A stretch of DNA of 64,000 bases from Pseudonocardia sp. HH130629-09 (lineage in GTDB: Bacteria > Actinomycetota > Actinomycetes > Mycobacteriales > Pseudonocardiaceae), in assembly GCF_001294645.1 (NCBI RefSeq), contig NZ_CP011868.1, positions 2,604,001 to 2,668,000 on the forward strand, given 5' to 3'. The notes below the pieces were generated by a model. That model did not search any database, was not told the DNA's origin, and saw only the letters and a program-made list of their open reading frames with translations. Numbering within the stretch: position 1 is the first letter of the stretch; the number at the start of each line of letters is the position of its first letter. This document shows, one piece after another, positions 50,626 to 57,814 of this stretch. Position numbers and translations under genes: made by a program.

Positions 50626-52161
50626 ATGACGGCGGCGGACATCGTCGCGCGGCACGCACGGACCACACCGGACGCTCCGGCGCTGGCCGACCCACGGACG
50701 TTGCGGACCTGGGCGCAGCTCGACGACCGGGTGTCCCGGCTGGCGACCGTCCTCGCCGGACGCGGGGTCGACCGCGGGGACCGGGTCGCGGTGCTCGGGC
50801 TCAACTCCGTCGAGCTCGTCGAGAGCTACCTGGCGGTGCTGCGGATCGGCGCGATCTGCGTCCCGCTGAACTTCCGGCTGACCGCCGGCGAGATCGCCTT
50901 CCAGCTAACCGACTGCGACCCCACCGCGGTCGTCTGCGACGACCGGTTCGCCGCGACGGCGGAGACCGCCCGGGCCGACGCGCCGTCGGTGCGGACGGTG
51001 CTGGGGCTCGGCGAGGGCCTCGACGCGCTGCTCGCCGAGGCCGGGCCCGGGTCCTGGGGCGACGACGTCGCCGACGAGGAGCCCGCCTACATCATGTACA
51101 CCTCGGGGACGACCGGCCGTCCCAAGGGCGCCGTGCTGACCCACCGCAACCTGCTGCTGCACGCGTTCCTGTCGATCACGCACATGGGCACTGCCGGCGA
51201 CGACCGGGTCTCGCTCTCCGGGGCGCCGCTGTTCCACATCGCCGGGCTCTCCGGGATGCTGCCCACCCTGATCGCGGGCGGCCGGGTGATCATCCCGCCG
51301 TCGGGCGGCTTCGACCCGGTCGCAACGGTCGACACCCTGGAACGGGAGAAGGTGTCGTCGTGCTTCTTCGTCCCGGCGCAGTGGCAGGCGATCTGCGCGG
51401 TGCCCGGCCTCGCGGAGCGGGACCTGTCGGCGCTGCGCCGGATCAGCTGGGGCGCGGCACCGGCGTCGACGACGCTGATCCGCACGATGATCGATGCGTT
51501 CCCGCAGGCCACCGTGGTGACCGCGTTCGGCCAGACCGAGTGCAGCCCGATCACGTGCGTGCTGCGCGGCGAGGACTCGGTCCGCAAGATCGGCTCGGTG
51601 GGGACGCCGATGACCGGCGTCGAGGTGCGCGTGGTCGACCCGGAGATGAACGACGTGCCGCGCGGCGAGGTCGGCGAGATCGTCTACCGCGGACCGACGG
51701 TGATGCGGGAGTACTGGGGGCGTCCGGACGCGACAGCCGAGGCGTTCCGCGGCGGCTGGTTCCACTCCGGAGACCTGGTCCGCGAGGACCCCGACGGCTA
51801 CCTCTACGTCGTGGACCGGGCCAAGGACATGATCATCTCGGGTGGCGAGAACGTCTACAGCGCCGAGGTGGAGGACGTGCTGGCGGCGCACCCGGGCATC
51901 GCCGACGTCGCGGTCATCGGGGTGCCCGACCCGCGCTGGGGCGAGACACCGCTGGCGGTGGTCGTACCCGCCGACCCCACCGCGCCGCCGGACCTCGACG
52001 CCGTCGTCGCATGGTGCGCCGACCGGCTGGCCCGCTACAAGCACCCGACGAGGGTCGCCGTCGTCGACGCCCTGCCGCGCAACCCGACGGGCAAGGTGCT
52101 CAAGACCGAGCTGCGCCGCGACCACGGCGCGCTGGACTCGGTCTCCGCGCCCGCGCAGTAA
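50626..52161 (+). CDS. Acyl-CoA synthetase (FadD-like)
   Basis: A 511-residue adenylate-forming ligase: IMYTSGTTGRPKGAVLTHRN, PLFHIAGLSGMLPTLIAGG, VTAFGQTECSP, HSGDLVREDPDGYLYVVDRAKDMIISGGENVYSAEVEDVL and LPRNPTGKVLKTELRRDH with the C-terminal catalytic Lys. It is a standard long- or medium-chain acyl-CoA ligase. ATG 50626 has AGGACACGGG just upstream. The MOSC gene follows after 53 bases but has its own leaderless promoter. Confidence 0.9.
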   Translation: MTAADIVARHARTTPDAPALADPRTLRTWAQLDDRVSRLATVLAGRGVDRGDRVAVLGLNSVELVESYLAVLRIGAICVPLNFRLTAGEIAFQLTDCDPTAVVCDDRFAATAETARADAPSVRTVLGLGEGLDALLAEAGPGSWGDDVADEEPAYIMYTSGTTGRPKGAVLTHRNLLLHAFLSITHMGTAGDDRVSLSGAPLFHIAGLSGMLPTLIAGGRVIIPPSGGFDPVATVDTLEREKVSSCFFVPAQWQAICAVPGLAERDLSALRRISWGAAPASTTLIRTMIDAFPQATVVTAFGQTECSPITCVLRGEDSVRKIGSVGTPMTGVEVRVVDPEMNDVPRGEVGEIVYRGPTVMREYWGRPDATAEAFRGGWFHSGDLVREDPDGYLYVVDRAKDMIISGGENVYSAEVEDVLAAHPGIADVAVIGVPDPRWGETPLAVVVPADPTAPPDLDAVVAWCADRLARYKHPTRVAVVDALPRNPTGKVLKTELRRDHGALDSVSAPAQ

Positions 52162-52214
52162 CCCGGTCGCCGACCCGGTCGCGACGGCGGCGGGGCTCGC
52201 CTACCGTCGCGACC

Positions 52215-52850
52215 GTGAGCGTCGTGGAATCGGTGAGCACCGGGGTGTCCAGCCCGATCCTCGCCGAGGCGGGGACCTCGGGGATCGACGAGCTGCCGGT
52301 GACCGGCCCGGTCCGGGTGGCCGTCCCGGCGGCGGCGAGCGGGCTGGCCGGCGACACGATCTGCGACGCCGACCACCACGGCGGCCCGGACCAGGCCGTC
52401 TACGCCTACGCCCGGGAGGATCTGGAGTTCTTCGCCGCCGAGCTCGGGCCGCTGCGGGCGGGGACGTTCGGGGAGAACCTGACGACCCGCGGGATCGACG
52501 TGTCCGGGGCCGAGCTCGGCGAGTGCTGGCGGGTCGGCGGGGTGGTGCTGCAGGTGACCGCGCCCCGCGTGCCGTGCCGGACCTCCGCCGCGCACCTGGA
52601 GCGGGCGGGCTGGGTGAAGCGGTTCACTGCGGCCGCCCGCCCGGGCGCCTATCTGCGGGTCCTGTCCCCCGGCGAGATCAGCGCCGGGGACACCGTGACC
52701 GCCGAGCACCGGCCCGGGCACGGCGTCACCGTCGCCGACGCCTTCCGGGCGCTGCTCGGCGAGCCCGACCGGCTCCCGGACCTGCTGGCCGCGGGCGAGC
52801 ACCTGCTGCCGCAGATCCGGGACACCCTCACCCGGCGGTCCGCGTCCTGA
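52215..52850 (+). CDS. MOSC domain protein (YiiM-like)
   Basis: A 211-residue MOSC-domain protein. HHGGPDQAVYAYAREDLEFFAAELG, GTFGENLTTRGIDVSGAELGECWRVGGVVLQVTAPRVPCRTSAAHL are the typical segments, and the Cys of VPCRT is the presumed molybdenum-cofactor ligand. YiiM-type proteins bind Mo cofactor and reduce N-hydroxylated compounds. The GTG start is preceded 7 bases earlier by TACCGT, a leaderless arrangement. The last 23 bases overlap the 3' end of the convergent trpS gene. It lies about 18 kb from the mos genes, so no functional link is claimed. Confidence 0.85.
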   Translation: MSVVESVSTGVSSPILAEAGTSGIDELPVTGPVRVAVPAAASGLAGDTICDADHHGGPDQAVYAYAREDLEFFAAELGPLRAGTFGENLTTRGIDVSGAELGECWRVGGVVLQVTAPRVPCRTSAAHLERAGWVKRFTAAARPGAYLRVLSPGEISAGDTVTAEHRPGHGVTVADAFRALLGEPDRLPDLLAAGEHLLPQIRDTLTRRSAS

Positions 52851-53889
52851 CCCGGTCGTAGCGCATCCCCATCGCCGCGCGGACCGCGTCGAGGGTCTGT
52901 TCGGCCAGCTCGTTCGCACGCGCGTTGCCGCGGGCCAGCACGTCGTCGACCAGCCCGGGGTCGCGGGCCAGCTCGGCGCGCCGCGCGCGGTGACCGGCGA
53001 GATGGTCGTTGACCGCGTCCGTGGTGAGGCGCTTGAGCGCGGCGGCCCCGTCGAGGGTCGCGGCCAGCTCGTGCGGGTCGCGACCCAGACACAGCGCCGC
53101 GGTCGTCAGCAGCCCGTACACCCCGGGCCGCCCCTCGGGGTCCACGGTGATCCGCCGCTCGGAATCCGTGCGGGCGCGGCGCACGATCGCCGCCGTCTCG
53201 TCGGCGGTCGCACCGAGCGGGACGGCGTTGCCGCGGGACTTCGACATCTTGTGCCCGTCGAGGCCGGGCAGCTCCGGGGTGTCGGTCAGCATCGGCTCGG
53301 GCGGGGTGAACACCGGGCCGTAGCGCTCGGCGAAGCGCCGCGCCAGTACCCGGGTCAGCTCGATGTGCGGGAGCTGGTCCTTCCCCACCGGCACGAGGTC
53401 GGCACGGCAGGACAGGATGTCCGCGGCCTGGTGCACCGGGTAGGTCAGCAGCAGCCCCGACAACGCTCGCCCGGACGCCGCGTGCTCGGCCTTCACCGTC
53501 GGGTTGCGGTGCAGCTCGGCCTCGGTGACCAGCGACAGGAACGGCAGCATCAGCTGGTTCAGCGCAGGCACCGCGGAGTGGGCGAACACCGTGGTGCGGT
53601 CCGGGTCGAGCCCGGCGGCGAGCTGGTCGAGCACCGCGCCGCGCACGTGGTCGGCCAGCCGGTCCGCGACGGCGCGGTCGGTGATCACCTGGTAGTCGGC
53701 CAGGATCACCAGCACGTCCACACCGGACCGTTGCAGCCGTACCCGTTCGGAGATCGTGCCCACCAGGTGCCCCAGGTGCAGCGGGCCGGTCGGCCGCTCC
53801 CCGGTCAGCACCCGGTGCGACGACGGGTCGGCGGCGACGGCGGAACGCAGCGCGGGCATCCGGGCGACGGTGACAGCGAGGGAATCCAT
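52828..53889 (-). CDS. trpS: Tryptophanyl-tRNA synthetase, auxiliary type
   Basis: A 353-residue class I tRNA synthetase charging tRNA-Trp. GERPTGPLHLGHLVG at 30-44 holds the HIGH-type motif HLGH (38-41) and DGHKMSKSRGN contains KMSKS at 214-218. The GxRPTGPLHLGH form belongs to the second bacterial TrpRS branch, seen in the antibiotic-resistant auxiliary enzyme of Streptomyces. ATG 53889 has AGGAG 7 bases upstream. A 140-base leader with a Trp-rich leader peptide precedes it, described separately, and implies induction when charged tRNA-Trp is scarce. A second, housekeeping trpS would be expected elsewhere in the genome. Confidence 0.94.
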   Translation of the reverse strand: MDSLAVTVARMPALRSAVAADPSSHRVLTGERPTGPLHLGHLVGTISERVRLQRSGVDVLVILADYQVITDRAVADRLADHVRGAVLDQLAAGLDPDRTTVFAHSAVPALNQLMLPFLSLVTEAELHRNPTVKAEHAASGRALSGLLLTYPVHQAADILSCRADLVPVGKDQLPHIELTRVLARRFAERYGPVFTPPEPMLTDTPELPGLDGHKMSKSRGNAVPLGATADETAAIVRRARTDSERRITVDPEGRPGVYGLLTTAALCLGRDPHELAATLDGAAALKRLTTDAVNDHLAGHRARRAELARDPGLVDDVLARGNARANELAEQTLDAVRAAMGMRYDRVRTRTAG

Positions 53890-53936
53890 GATCAGCTCCT
53901 GGGAACGGGGAGCTGCACGAGACACACCGGGTTCCG

Positions 53937-54006
53937 CCGGGCTGCTCGGGCAGCCCGGGGTGACGGTGACGTGCGTCTACGTGGCTGCGGGGAGCAGCCG
54001 CCACCA
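53937..54006 (-). promoter_or_regulatory. Tandem-Trp transcription attenuator of trpS
   Basis: Reading the minus strand, segment 1 (GGCTGC, 53994-53999) directly follows the two Trp codons (54001-54006). Segment 2 (GCAGCC, 53983-53988) can pair with it. Segments 3 and 4 form a perfect 9-bp stem (CCGGGCTGC at 53950-53958 with GCAGCCCGG at 53937-53945, loop of 4), the presumed terminator. Segment 2 can instead pair with the GGCTGC of segment 3. A ribosome stalled on the Trp codons would cover segment 1, letting 2 pair with 3 and preventing the 3:4 stem. No T-run follows the stem. Confidence 0.75.
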
Positions 54007-54027
54007 GACGGGACGGGAGGAACGCAC
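53977..54027 (-). CDS. trpS leader peptide, 16 aa with tandem Trp
   Basis: A GTG-initiated mini-gene encoding MRSSRPVWWRLLPAAT, ending in TAG 88 bases before the trpS start. Codons 8 and 9 are both TGG; Trp is rare, so adjacent Trp codons in 16 are telling. The start codon lies 6 bases after TAGGCT (54034-54039), so the leader would be translated as a leaderless message. It ends inside the attenuator pairing region. This matches the known design of the Streptomyces coelicolor trpRS1 leader, in which a ribosome stalling at Trp codons turns on the gene. Confidence 0.72.
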   Translation of the reverse strand: MRSSRPVWWRLLPAAT

Positions 54028-54033
54028 GGAGGC

Positions 54034-54039
54034 AGCCTA
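54034..54039 (-). promoter_or_regulatory. -10 box of the trpS leader
   Basis: TAGGCT on the minus strand, 6 bases before the leader-peptide GTG, fits the TANNNT consensus seen before many genes here. No convincing -35 box was found; the AT-rich element at 54047-54074 covers that region. Confidence 0.5.
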
Positions 54040-54046
54040 CACCCAC

Positions 54047-54074
54047 CTAATCGACTATCGTTATCATCATCGGT
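54047..54074. promoter_or_regulatory. AT-rich operator-like element between trpS leader and COG0523 gene
   Basis: This short stretch is about 60 per cent A/T, in strong contrast with the surrounding DNA, and includes ATCGTTATCATCAT just before the start of the metallochaperone gene. Zinc-responsive Zur sites are AT-rich and carry TGATAA-like halves, and COG0523 genes are often under Zur. The match is partial, so this is only a candidate. It also covers the -35 region of the divergent trpS leader. Confidence 0.35.
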
Positions 54075-55223
54075 ATGGCCGACCGTCGCGTTCCCGTCAC
54101 GATCCTGTCCGGCTTCCTCGGCGCGGGAAAGACGACGCTGCTGGAGCACCTGCTCGCGAACCGGGAGGGCAGGCGGATCGCCGTCGTCGTCAACGACATG
54201 AGCGAGGTGAACATCGACGGCGCGCTCGTCGACCTGCACCGCAGCCAGGAGAAGCTGGTCGAGCTCACCAACGGCTGCATCTGCTGCACGCTGCGCGAGG
54301 ACCTGCTGACCACGGTCGGCGAGCTGGCGGCCGAGGGGCGCTACGAGCACGTCGTCGTCGAGTCGACCGGGATCTCCGAGCCGATGCCGGTGGCGGCGAC
54401 GTTCGAGTGGACCTTCGACGACGGCACCGCGCTCTCCGACGTGGCGCGGCTGGACACCATGGTCACCGTCGTCGACGCCTCCACCTTCGAGCACCTGCTG
54501 ATCAGCGAGGACTCGCTCGCCGACCGGGAGCTGCAGGCCGCCGAGGGCGACGAGCGGACGCTGTCGGACCTGCTCGCCGACCAGGTCGAGTTCGCCGACC
54601 TGCTGGTGCTGAACAAGACCGACCTCGTCGCGCCGCACGCGCTGGGCCGGATCGAGGCGCTGCTGTCGCGGATGAACCCGGGCGCCCGGATCGTGCGCGC
54701 CGTGCGCGGGGACCTGCCCATCACCGACCTGCTCGACACCCGTCGCTACGACCCGGCGGCGGCCTCGGCGACACCGGGCTGGGCCCAGGAGCTCAACGGC
54801 TCGCACACCCCCGAGACCGAGGAGTACGGGATCGCGAGCGTCACCTGGCGGGCGGCGCGTCCGTTCCACCCGGCACGGCTGCTCGACGCGCTCGGCGACT
54901 GGCCGGGCCTGCTGCGCAGCAAGGGCTTCTGCTGGCTGGCGACCCGGCCCGACGTCGCGGGCCTGTGGTCGCAGGCCGGGCCGAACATGGCGCTGGACCC
55001 GGCCGCGCCGTGGTCGTCGTTCGACGGGCCGCGCGGGCAGGAGATCGTGTTCATCGGGCTCGGCCTGACCCGCGACGCCGTGACCGCCCGGCTCGACCCC
55101 GCCCTGCTCACCGACGACGAGTTGCTCGCCGGGCCCGCCTCCTGGCGCGACCTGGACGACCCGCTGCCCGGCTGGGACCTCGACGACCTGCACGACCACG
55201 AGCACGCCTCGATGGCCGGGTAG
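54075..55223 (+). CDS. COG0523 family GTPase metallochaperone (CobW/ZNG1-like)
   Basis: A 382-residue GTPase. [16 protein letters not shown] is the P-loop, [13 protein letters not shown] the metal-binding CxCC motif, [16 protein letters not shown] switch II, and NKTDLV the guanine specificity motif. The C-terminal CobW_C domain ends in [14 protein letters not shown], a short His-rich tail that may bind metal. Family members insert Zn, Co or Ni into target enzymes, often in zinc shortage. The ATG starts right after an AT-rich operator-like stretch and has no ribosome site, so it may be leaderless. It is divergent from the trpS leader and followed after 11 bases by the damaged decarboxylase gene. 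Confidence 0.9.
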   Translation: MADRRVPVTILSGFLGAGKTTLLEHLLANREGRRIAVVVNDMSEVNIDGALVDLHRSQEKLVELTNGCICCTLREDLLTTVGELAAEGRYEHVVVESTGISEPMPVAATFEWTFDDGTALSDVARLDTMVTVVDASTFEHLLISEDSLADRELQAAEGDERTLSDLLADQVEFADLLVLNKTDLVAPHALGRIEALLSRMNPGARIVRAVRGDLPITDLLDTRRYDPAAASATPGWAQELNGSHTPETEEYGIASVTWRAARPFHPARLLDALGDWPGLLRSKGFCWLATRPDVAGLWSQAGPNMALDPAAPWSSFDGPRGQEIVFIGLGLTRDAVTARLDPALLTDDELLAGPASWRDLDDPLPGWDLDDLHDHEHASMAG

Positions 55224-55234
55224 CGTCGGGCCGC

Positions 55235-56670
55235 GTGCCCGACCTCACCCCGGACGAGTTCCGCGCCCTCGGCCACCTGTTCGTCGACGCCGACGCCGAC
55301 GCCCGTGCCGGGATCGAGCGTCACCCGGTCCGCGACGTCGTGGAGCCGGGCACCGTGCGGGCCCGCTTCCCCCGCGAGGCGAACGAGGACTCCGAGCCGC
55401 TCGCCGCGTTCCCGTCGCTGGTCGAGGCCGTCACCGGCGACGCCGACACCCGCTGGCAGCACCCCGGCTTCCACGCGTTCTTCCCGGCGAACGCCTCGCT
55501 GACCTCGCTGCTCGGTGAGCTGCTCTCCGGCGGCGCCGGGGCGCAGGGATGCTCTGGTCCACCTCGCCCGCCTGCACCGAGGTGGAGCAGGCGGTCACCG
55601 ACCAGCTGGCCGGGGCGCTCGGGCTGGACGAGTCGTTCACCCACGACGGCGGCGGAGGCGGCTCGATCCAGGACTCGGCGTCCTCGGCGGCGCTGGTCGC
55701 GCTCACCGCCGCGTTGCACCGGGCCGCGCCGGACCCGGGCTCCGGCTGGCGGGCGCGCGGGGTGACCGGGCGGGAGCGCGTCTACGTCACCGCCGAGACG
55801 CACTCGTCGCCGGCCAAGGCGGTGCGGTGGGCCGGGCTCGGCTCCGACGGGCTGCGGACGGTCCCGTGCACCCCGGGCTCCCGGGCGAGGGACCCGGCCG
55901 CGCTGGCCGACACCCTCGCCGCGGACGTCGCCACCGGGCTGGTCCCGGTGCTGGTGCGCGCGACGGTCGGGACGACCTCGACCGGGTCCGGCGACCCGGT
56001 CGCGGCCCTGGTCACGGCGGCGCGGCCGCACCGGGCCTGGGTGCACGTCGACGCCGCGTGGGCGGGCGTCGCGGCGCTCTGCCCGGAGCACCGCTGGGTG
56101 CTCGACGGCGTCAATCCCGGGCCGGGCCACGGTGTCGACTCCTTCTGCACCGACGCCCACAAGTGGCTGCTCACCGCGTTCGACGCCTCGCTGCTGTGGG
56201 TGCGCGACGCCCGCGCGCTGCCGGCCGCGCTGTCGATCACCCCGGCCTACCTGCGCGAGGCGCACTCCGACTCCGGCGCCGTCGTGGACTTCCGGGACTG
56301 GCAGGTCCCGCTCGGGCGGCGGTTCCGGGCGCTGAAGCTGTGGGCGGTGCTGCACGGGCAGGGGCTGTCCGGGCTGCGGGCGCACCTGCGCGGGCACGTG
56401 GACCTCGCCGCCGAGCTGGCCGAGCGGGTCCGCGGGCACGACGACCTGGAACTGGCGTGCGCACCGGTGCTGTCGCTGGTCTGCCTGCGCTCGCGCTCCG
56501 GCGACGCCGCGACCACCGCGCTACTGGAGCGGGCCAACGCCGACGGACGGGTGCTGCTCACCGGCACCGAGGTCGACGGGCACCCGGTGGTGCGGGTCGC
56601 GTTCGGCGGGATCACCACCGGCCGCGCGCACCTCGACGTCGTCTGGGATGTCCTGTCCGCCCGATCGTGA
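55235..56670 (+). pseudogene. PLP-dependent decarboxylase (group II) with one frameshift
   Basis: The gene would encode about 478 residues. The first frame (GTG 55235, 8 bases after TAGCGT) covers PDLTPDEFRALGHLFVD to HPGFHAFFPANASLTSLLGELLSGGAGAQG. One base is missing near 55546, after which the second frame gives MLWSTSPACTEVEQAVTDQL, GGGSIQDSASSAALVAL, HVDAAWAGVAALCPEHRW and the PLP-Lys segment STDAHKW-like CTDAHKWLLTAFD to the end. This is an aromatic-L-amino-acid or diaminobutyrate-type decarboxylase. Beside siderophore genes it could make a diamine precursor. Everything but the frame is well conserved. Confidence 0.85.
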
Positions 56671-56680
56671 CCGCCATGGG

Positions 56681-56699
56681 TAAGGTTCGCCTGTCCACC
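56681..56699 (+). promoter_or_regulatory. IdeR/DmdR-type iron box before the siderophore-binding protein
   Basis: TAAGGTTCGCCTGTCCACC resembles the first half of the iron-box consensus TTAGGTTAGGCTAACCTAA (9 of the first 12 bases). It lies 77 bases before the start of the binding protein and just after the decarboxylase stop. The leading TAAGGT also fits a -10 box, so Fe-bound IdeR would block the polymerase. Confidence 0.6.
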
Positions 56700-56775
56700 C
56701 GGAAGGGTGTACTGACCTGATCCCCCGGCGCCCGGTGCACCCGCCCGCACGGGTCCCGTCGAAAGGACCGCCCCC

Positions 56776-57762
56776 ATGCCCCGATCCCTGCTCCGTGCGC
56801 TCGCCGCGTACGTGGTCCTGCTGCTGGCGCTGGCCGGCTGTGCGTCGGGGGGCACCGGCGACACCGCGCAGCCCGCCCCCACCGGCGAGGCCGCCGGAGC
56901 CTTCCCGGTCACGCTGAAGCACGCCTTCGGCGAGACGACGATCCCGGCCGCACCGCAGCGGGTGGTCACCGTCGGCTTCAACGACGCCGACTTCGCACTG
57001 GCCGTGGGGGTGAAGCCGGTCGGGGTCCGCGAGAACATCGGCGACTACGACTACGCGCGGCGCCCCTGGGCGCAGGAGGCGCTCGGCGGGACCCAGCCGC
57101 AGCTGCTGACCGGAGCCGAGATCCCGATCGAGGAGGTCGCCGCGCTGAAGCCCGACCTGATCCTCGGCGTCTACTCCTTCATGGACCAGGCGGCCTACAC
57201 CGCGCTGTCGCAGATCGCGCCGACCGTCGCCCAGGGCACCCCCGACGGCACGAACCCCGCAGGCTGGGAGGAGCAGACCCGCATCACCGGGCAGGCCACC
57301 GGCCGCACCGAGCAGGCCGAGCAGGTCATCGCCGCGACCCGCGCGAGGTTCGACGAGGCCACGGCGGCCCACCCCGACTTCGCGGGCAAGAACCTGAAGA
57401 TGGACTTCTTCATCGAGGGTGTCCCCTACGACATGGGCACCGACGACCTGCGCGCCCAGATCTTCGCCGGCCTCGGTTTCGCCGTCCGGCCGGACTCGCA
57501 GACCCTCTCGCTGGAGCGCCAGGGCGACCTCGACAGCGATCTGCTCGTGGTGCTGGGCCGCTCGCGCGCCGAGTCCGAGGCCGACCCGGTGTTCCGGGCG
57601 ATCCCGGCGGTGCAGCAGGGCCGGGTGGCCTACCTCGGGCCGTTCGAGACCGAGTTCGCCGCCGCACTGGGCTACTCCAGCCCGCTGTCGCTCCCCTACG
57701 CGCTCGACACCGTGGTGCCGCAGCTCGACGAGGCGCTGAAGGGGCAGGCACCGGGGGACTGA
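56776..57762 (+). CDS. Iron-siderophore ABC substrate-binding lipoprotein
   Basis: A 328-residue lipoprotein with a signal peptide ending in LALAGC (Cys around residue 22). The binding domain is of the FepB/FecB type: FGETTIPAAPQRVVTVGFNDADFALAVGVKPVGVREN, EIPIEEVAALKPDLILGVYSFMD, and C-terminal VAYLGPFETEFAAALGYSSPLSLPYALD. It would capture ferric siderophores outside the membrane. No permease of the matching type follows in the window, so it must pair with an importer encoded elsewhere or with the ABC pair next door. AAAGGA lies 8 bases before ATG 56776. An iron box precedes the gene. Confidence 0.87.
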   Translation: MPRSLLRALAAYVVLLLALAGCASGGTGDTAQPAPTGEAAGAFPVTLKHAFGETTIPAAPQRVVTVGFNDADFALAVGVKPVGVRENIGDYDYARRPWAQEALGGTQPQLLTGAEIPIEEVAALKPDLILGVYSFMDQAAYTALSQIAPTVAQGTPDGTNPAGWEEQTRITGQATGRTEQAEQVIAATRARFDEATAAHPDFAGKNLKMDFFIEGVPYDMGTDDLRAQIFAGLGFAVRPDSQTLSLERQGDLDSDLLVVLGRSRAESEADPVFRAIPAVQQGRVAYLGPFETEFAAALGYSSPLSLPYALDTVVPQLDEALKGQAPGD

Positions 57763-57791
57763 GCCCGCCGCCGACCGCGTCGGGCCTCGAT

Positions 57792-57810
57792 GTTGGCAAG
57801 GCTATCCTGA
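57792..57810 (+). promoter_or_regulatory. Iron box overlapping the promoter of the ABC transporter operon
   Basis: GTTGGCAAGGCTATCCTGA matches the consensus TTAGGTTAGGCTAACCTAA at about 13 of 19 positions. It contains TATCCT (57803-57808), 6 bases before ATG 57815, so the operator covers the -10 box of a leaderless message. Confidence 0.65.
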
Positions 57811-57814
57811 CACA

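Noticed and set aside
49485..52850. A 1121-residue plus-strand open frame running through the MFS gene and the ligase gene
   Set aside because: It is a GC-bias shadow: Arg/Gly/Pro/Asp-rich without domains, until its last 211 codons, which are the MOSC gene. Only that part is kept.
52649..54046. A minus-strand open frame overlapping trpS and its leader (start MGVGCLRAF)
   Set aside because: It is antisense-frame Arg/Ala-rich filler over trpS; the real signal in this leader is the 16-codon Trp-rich frame in a different phase.
52828..54074. T-box riboswitch upstream of trpS
   Set aside because: No T-box consensus (UGGN bulge with the 14-nt T-box sequence) is visible. The tandem-Trp leader peptide and competing stems explain the leader better.
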